This document shows positions 5,408-6,586 of a stretch of DNA of 6,586 nt, piece by piece. Within the stretch, counting starts at the first letter, position 1. Each line of letters starts with the position of its first letter. The translations under genes were made by a program, and so were the position numbers. Origin of the DNA: Clostridia bacterium (lineage in GTDB: Bacteria; Bacillota; Clostridia; Oscillospirales; Butyricicoccaceae); assembly GCA_017556565.1 (NCBI GenBank), contig JAFYMQ010000243.1, forward strand, positions 1-6,586, written 5' to 3'. The notes under the pieces were generated by a model. The model saw only the letters and a list, made by a program, of their open reading frames with translations. It had not been told where the DNA came from and did no database searches.

Positions 5408-6586
5408 TTAGCCTTCGCCCTGCATGGGCAGCTTGCGCAGGCTGAAAAGCAGACAGGCACCCATCAGCAGGCCCGTAAGCAGCCAGGTGACCGGGAAGGA
5501 CAGATAAAGCACCTCGGGGGTGTGGAAGCGGGCAAAGACGGTGTATATCCACACAACTCGCGCCACGCCTATACCGCACAGACTGACACACATTGCCAGC
5601 GTGGATTTGCCAAGACCGCGCAAAGAGGACGAAAGCACATCGTAGGTGGCATAGAACACGTAGGGTATGCAGGTGAACTTGGCGCGCATAAGTCCGTACC
5701 CTATAGCCTCTGCCGAATCGGTGATATACAGACCAAGCAGCGGGCGGGAGAATACGAAGGTTGCAACTCCCAGCACCAGACCCACCGATGCGGCGGTGCA
5801 GAAGCAGGTGAAAATTACCCGTCTAACGCGGCGGTAGTTCTGAGCGCCCATGTTCTGACCGACGAAGTTGATGGACGCCACGCTGAAGCTTGTGGCGGCG
5901 GTGTCCATAAATCCGTTGATGTTGCAGTTGGCGGTGTTGCCCGATATCATAGCCTCACCGAAGGAGTTGATGGACGACTGGATGATGACGTTGGATATAG
6001 CAAACATACTTGCCTGAATACCCGAGGGGATGCCGATGCGCAGGATTTTTTTGATAGGCTCTGTATGTATGCGCAGGCGGGAGAAAAACAGTCTGAAGGC
6101 ATCGGTACGCTGGGACAGACTTCTCAGCACCAAAAATGCGGCGACGCCGTTGGACATTACGGTTGCAAGAGCAACGCCCGCTACGTCCAGTTTGAGTACA
6201 AGCACGAAAAACAGATTGAGCACTACATTGAGCGCGCCGCTGACGGTGATAAAGTACAGAGGTCTGCGGCTGTCGCCCGAGGCGCGCATGATAGCCGAGC
6301 CGAAATTATACAGCAGGCTGAAAATATTGCCGCCCAGAATGATCTTCATGTATATGGCAGATTTGCCGATGACACCGGCGGGAGTGCCCATAAGTCTGAG
6401 CAGCGGATTGGTCAGAGGCACACCGACAAAAGCAACGAACAGTCCGCCTATTACAGCCGTCGTGACTGCGGTATGCACGGCTTTTTGGATAGAGTCGTCC
6501 TCGCCGCTGCCTGCGGCATTGGCGACAGTAACGCTTACGCCCGTACTGAGACCCAAAAACATATTGATGATAAGACCGGACACCGC
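5408..6586 (-). CDS. MATE-family efflux transporter, N-terminus outside window
   Basis: The 392 visible residues continue open to the right edge. Compared with a usual MATE length near 450, about 50-60 N-terminal residues (helix 1 and part of 2) are missing, and the GTG at 6583 is not the true start. Family marks, counted from that GTG, are LGLSTGVSVTVANAAGSG (10-27), IMRASGDSRRPLYF (98-111), ILRIGIPSGIQASMF (180-194), GQNMGAQNYRRVRR (242-255) and a SSLRGLGKS segment in the C lobe. The protein differs substantially from the MATE transporter at 1231, so the two are distinct members of the family rather than a recent duplication. It is a membrane exporter driven by an ion gradient with unknown substrate. 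It is the first gene of the minus-strand series (this gene, PfoR-like permease, 70-residue protein), but each has its own terminator. Confidence 0.92.
   Translation of the reverse strand, partial: AVSGLIINMFLGLSTGVSVTVANAAGSGEDDSIQKAVHTAVTTAVIGGLFVAFVGVPLTNPLLRLMGTPAGVIGKSAIYMKIILGGNIFSLLYNFGSAIMRASGDSRRPLYFITVSGALNVVLNLFFVLVLKLDVAGVALATVMSNGVAAFLVLRSLSQRTDAFRLFFSRLRIHTEPIKKILRIGIPSGIQASMFAISNVIIQSSINSFGEAMISGNTANCNINGFMDTAATSFSVASINFVGQNMGAQNYRRVRRVIFTCFCTAASVGLVLGVATFVFSRPLLGLYITDSAEAIGYGLMRAKFTCIPYVFYATYDVLSSSLRGLGKSTLAMCVSLCGIGVARVVWIYTVFARFHTPEVLYLSFPVTWLLTGLLMGACLLFSLRKLPMQGEG

Noticed and set aside
1..6586. CRISPR array, insertion sequence or toxin-antitoxin module
   Set aside because: No regularly spaced repeats, no transposase motifs with terminal inverted repeats, and no paired small genes were seen. 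The one small gene stands alone.

Overview
The window reads like a chromosomal segment of a Gram-positive anaerobe of the class Clostridia. A Ruminococcus-like member of the Oscillospiraceae is my best guess, but this is inference. The reasons are TTGxxx/TATAAT-type promoters, strong GGGG/GGGAGG ribosome binding sites, compact hairpin-plus-T-run terminators, and a gene set typical of gut Firmicutes (a PfoR/EIIC_2-type PTS permease, MATE exporters, an AraC regulator). No rRNA, IS element, CRISPR array or complete phage gene is visible.

Layout. Positions 1-250 hold two tRNA-Ser(UGA) sequences on the minus strand. One runs off the left edge. The other has only its 5' half, is broken at the anticodon stem, and keeps its promoter. 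A 14-bp identical stretch (GGTTTTCAAGACCG) lies in both anticodon arms, 182 bp apart, and suggests the scar or end of a tRNA-targeted integrative element. Positions 353-2577 hold a divergent pair: an AraC-type regulator (minus) and a MATE efflux transporter (plus). Their 137-bp intergenic region carries a good regulator promoter and a near-repeated CTATCT...TGCAA element that is a candidate operator. A terminator at 2628-2655 closes the transporter unit. Positions 2697-3875 hold a promoter, a membrane acyltransferase (acyltransferase_3 family) and its terminator. Positions 3906-4190 hold a minus-strand gene for a 70-residue protein of unknown function with a strong ribosome binding site. Positions 4199-5337 hold a minus-strand stand-alone PTS EIIC-like permease of the PfoR type, with its own promoter and terminator. 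Positions 5365-6586 hold a second, different MATE transporter on the minus strand, cut by the right edge, with a terminator.

How the genes work together. Almost every gene is a separate transcription unit with its own terminator, so this is not one large operon. The only tight functional pairing is the AraC regulator with the adjacent MATE exporter, which suggests locally controlled export of a small molecule. The remaining genes share a membrane theme (acyl modification of surface polymers, permease, second exporter), but nothing in the sequence links them into one pathway. The most unusual items are the tandem, partly destroyed tRNA-Ser locus, the repeated operator candidate, the unidentified 70-residue protein, and the orphan PfoR-like permease.
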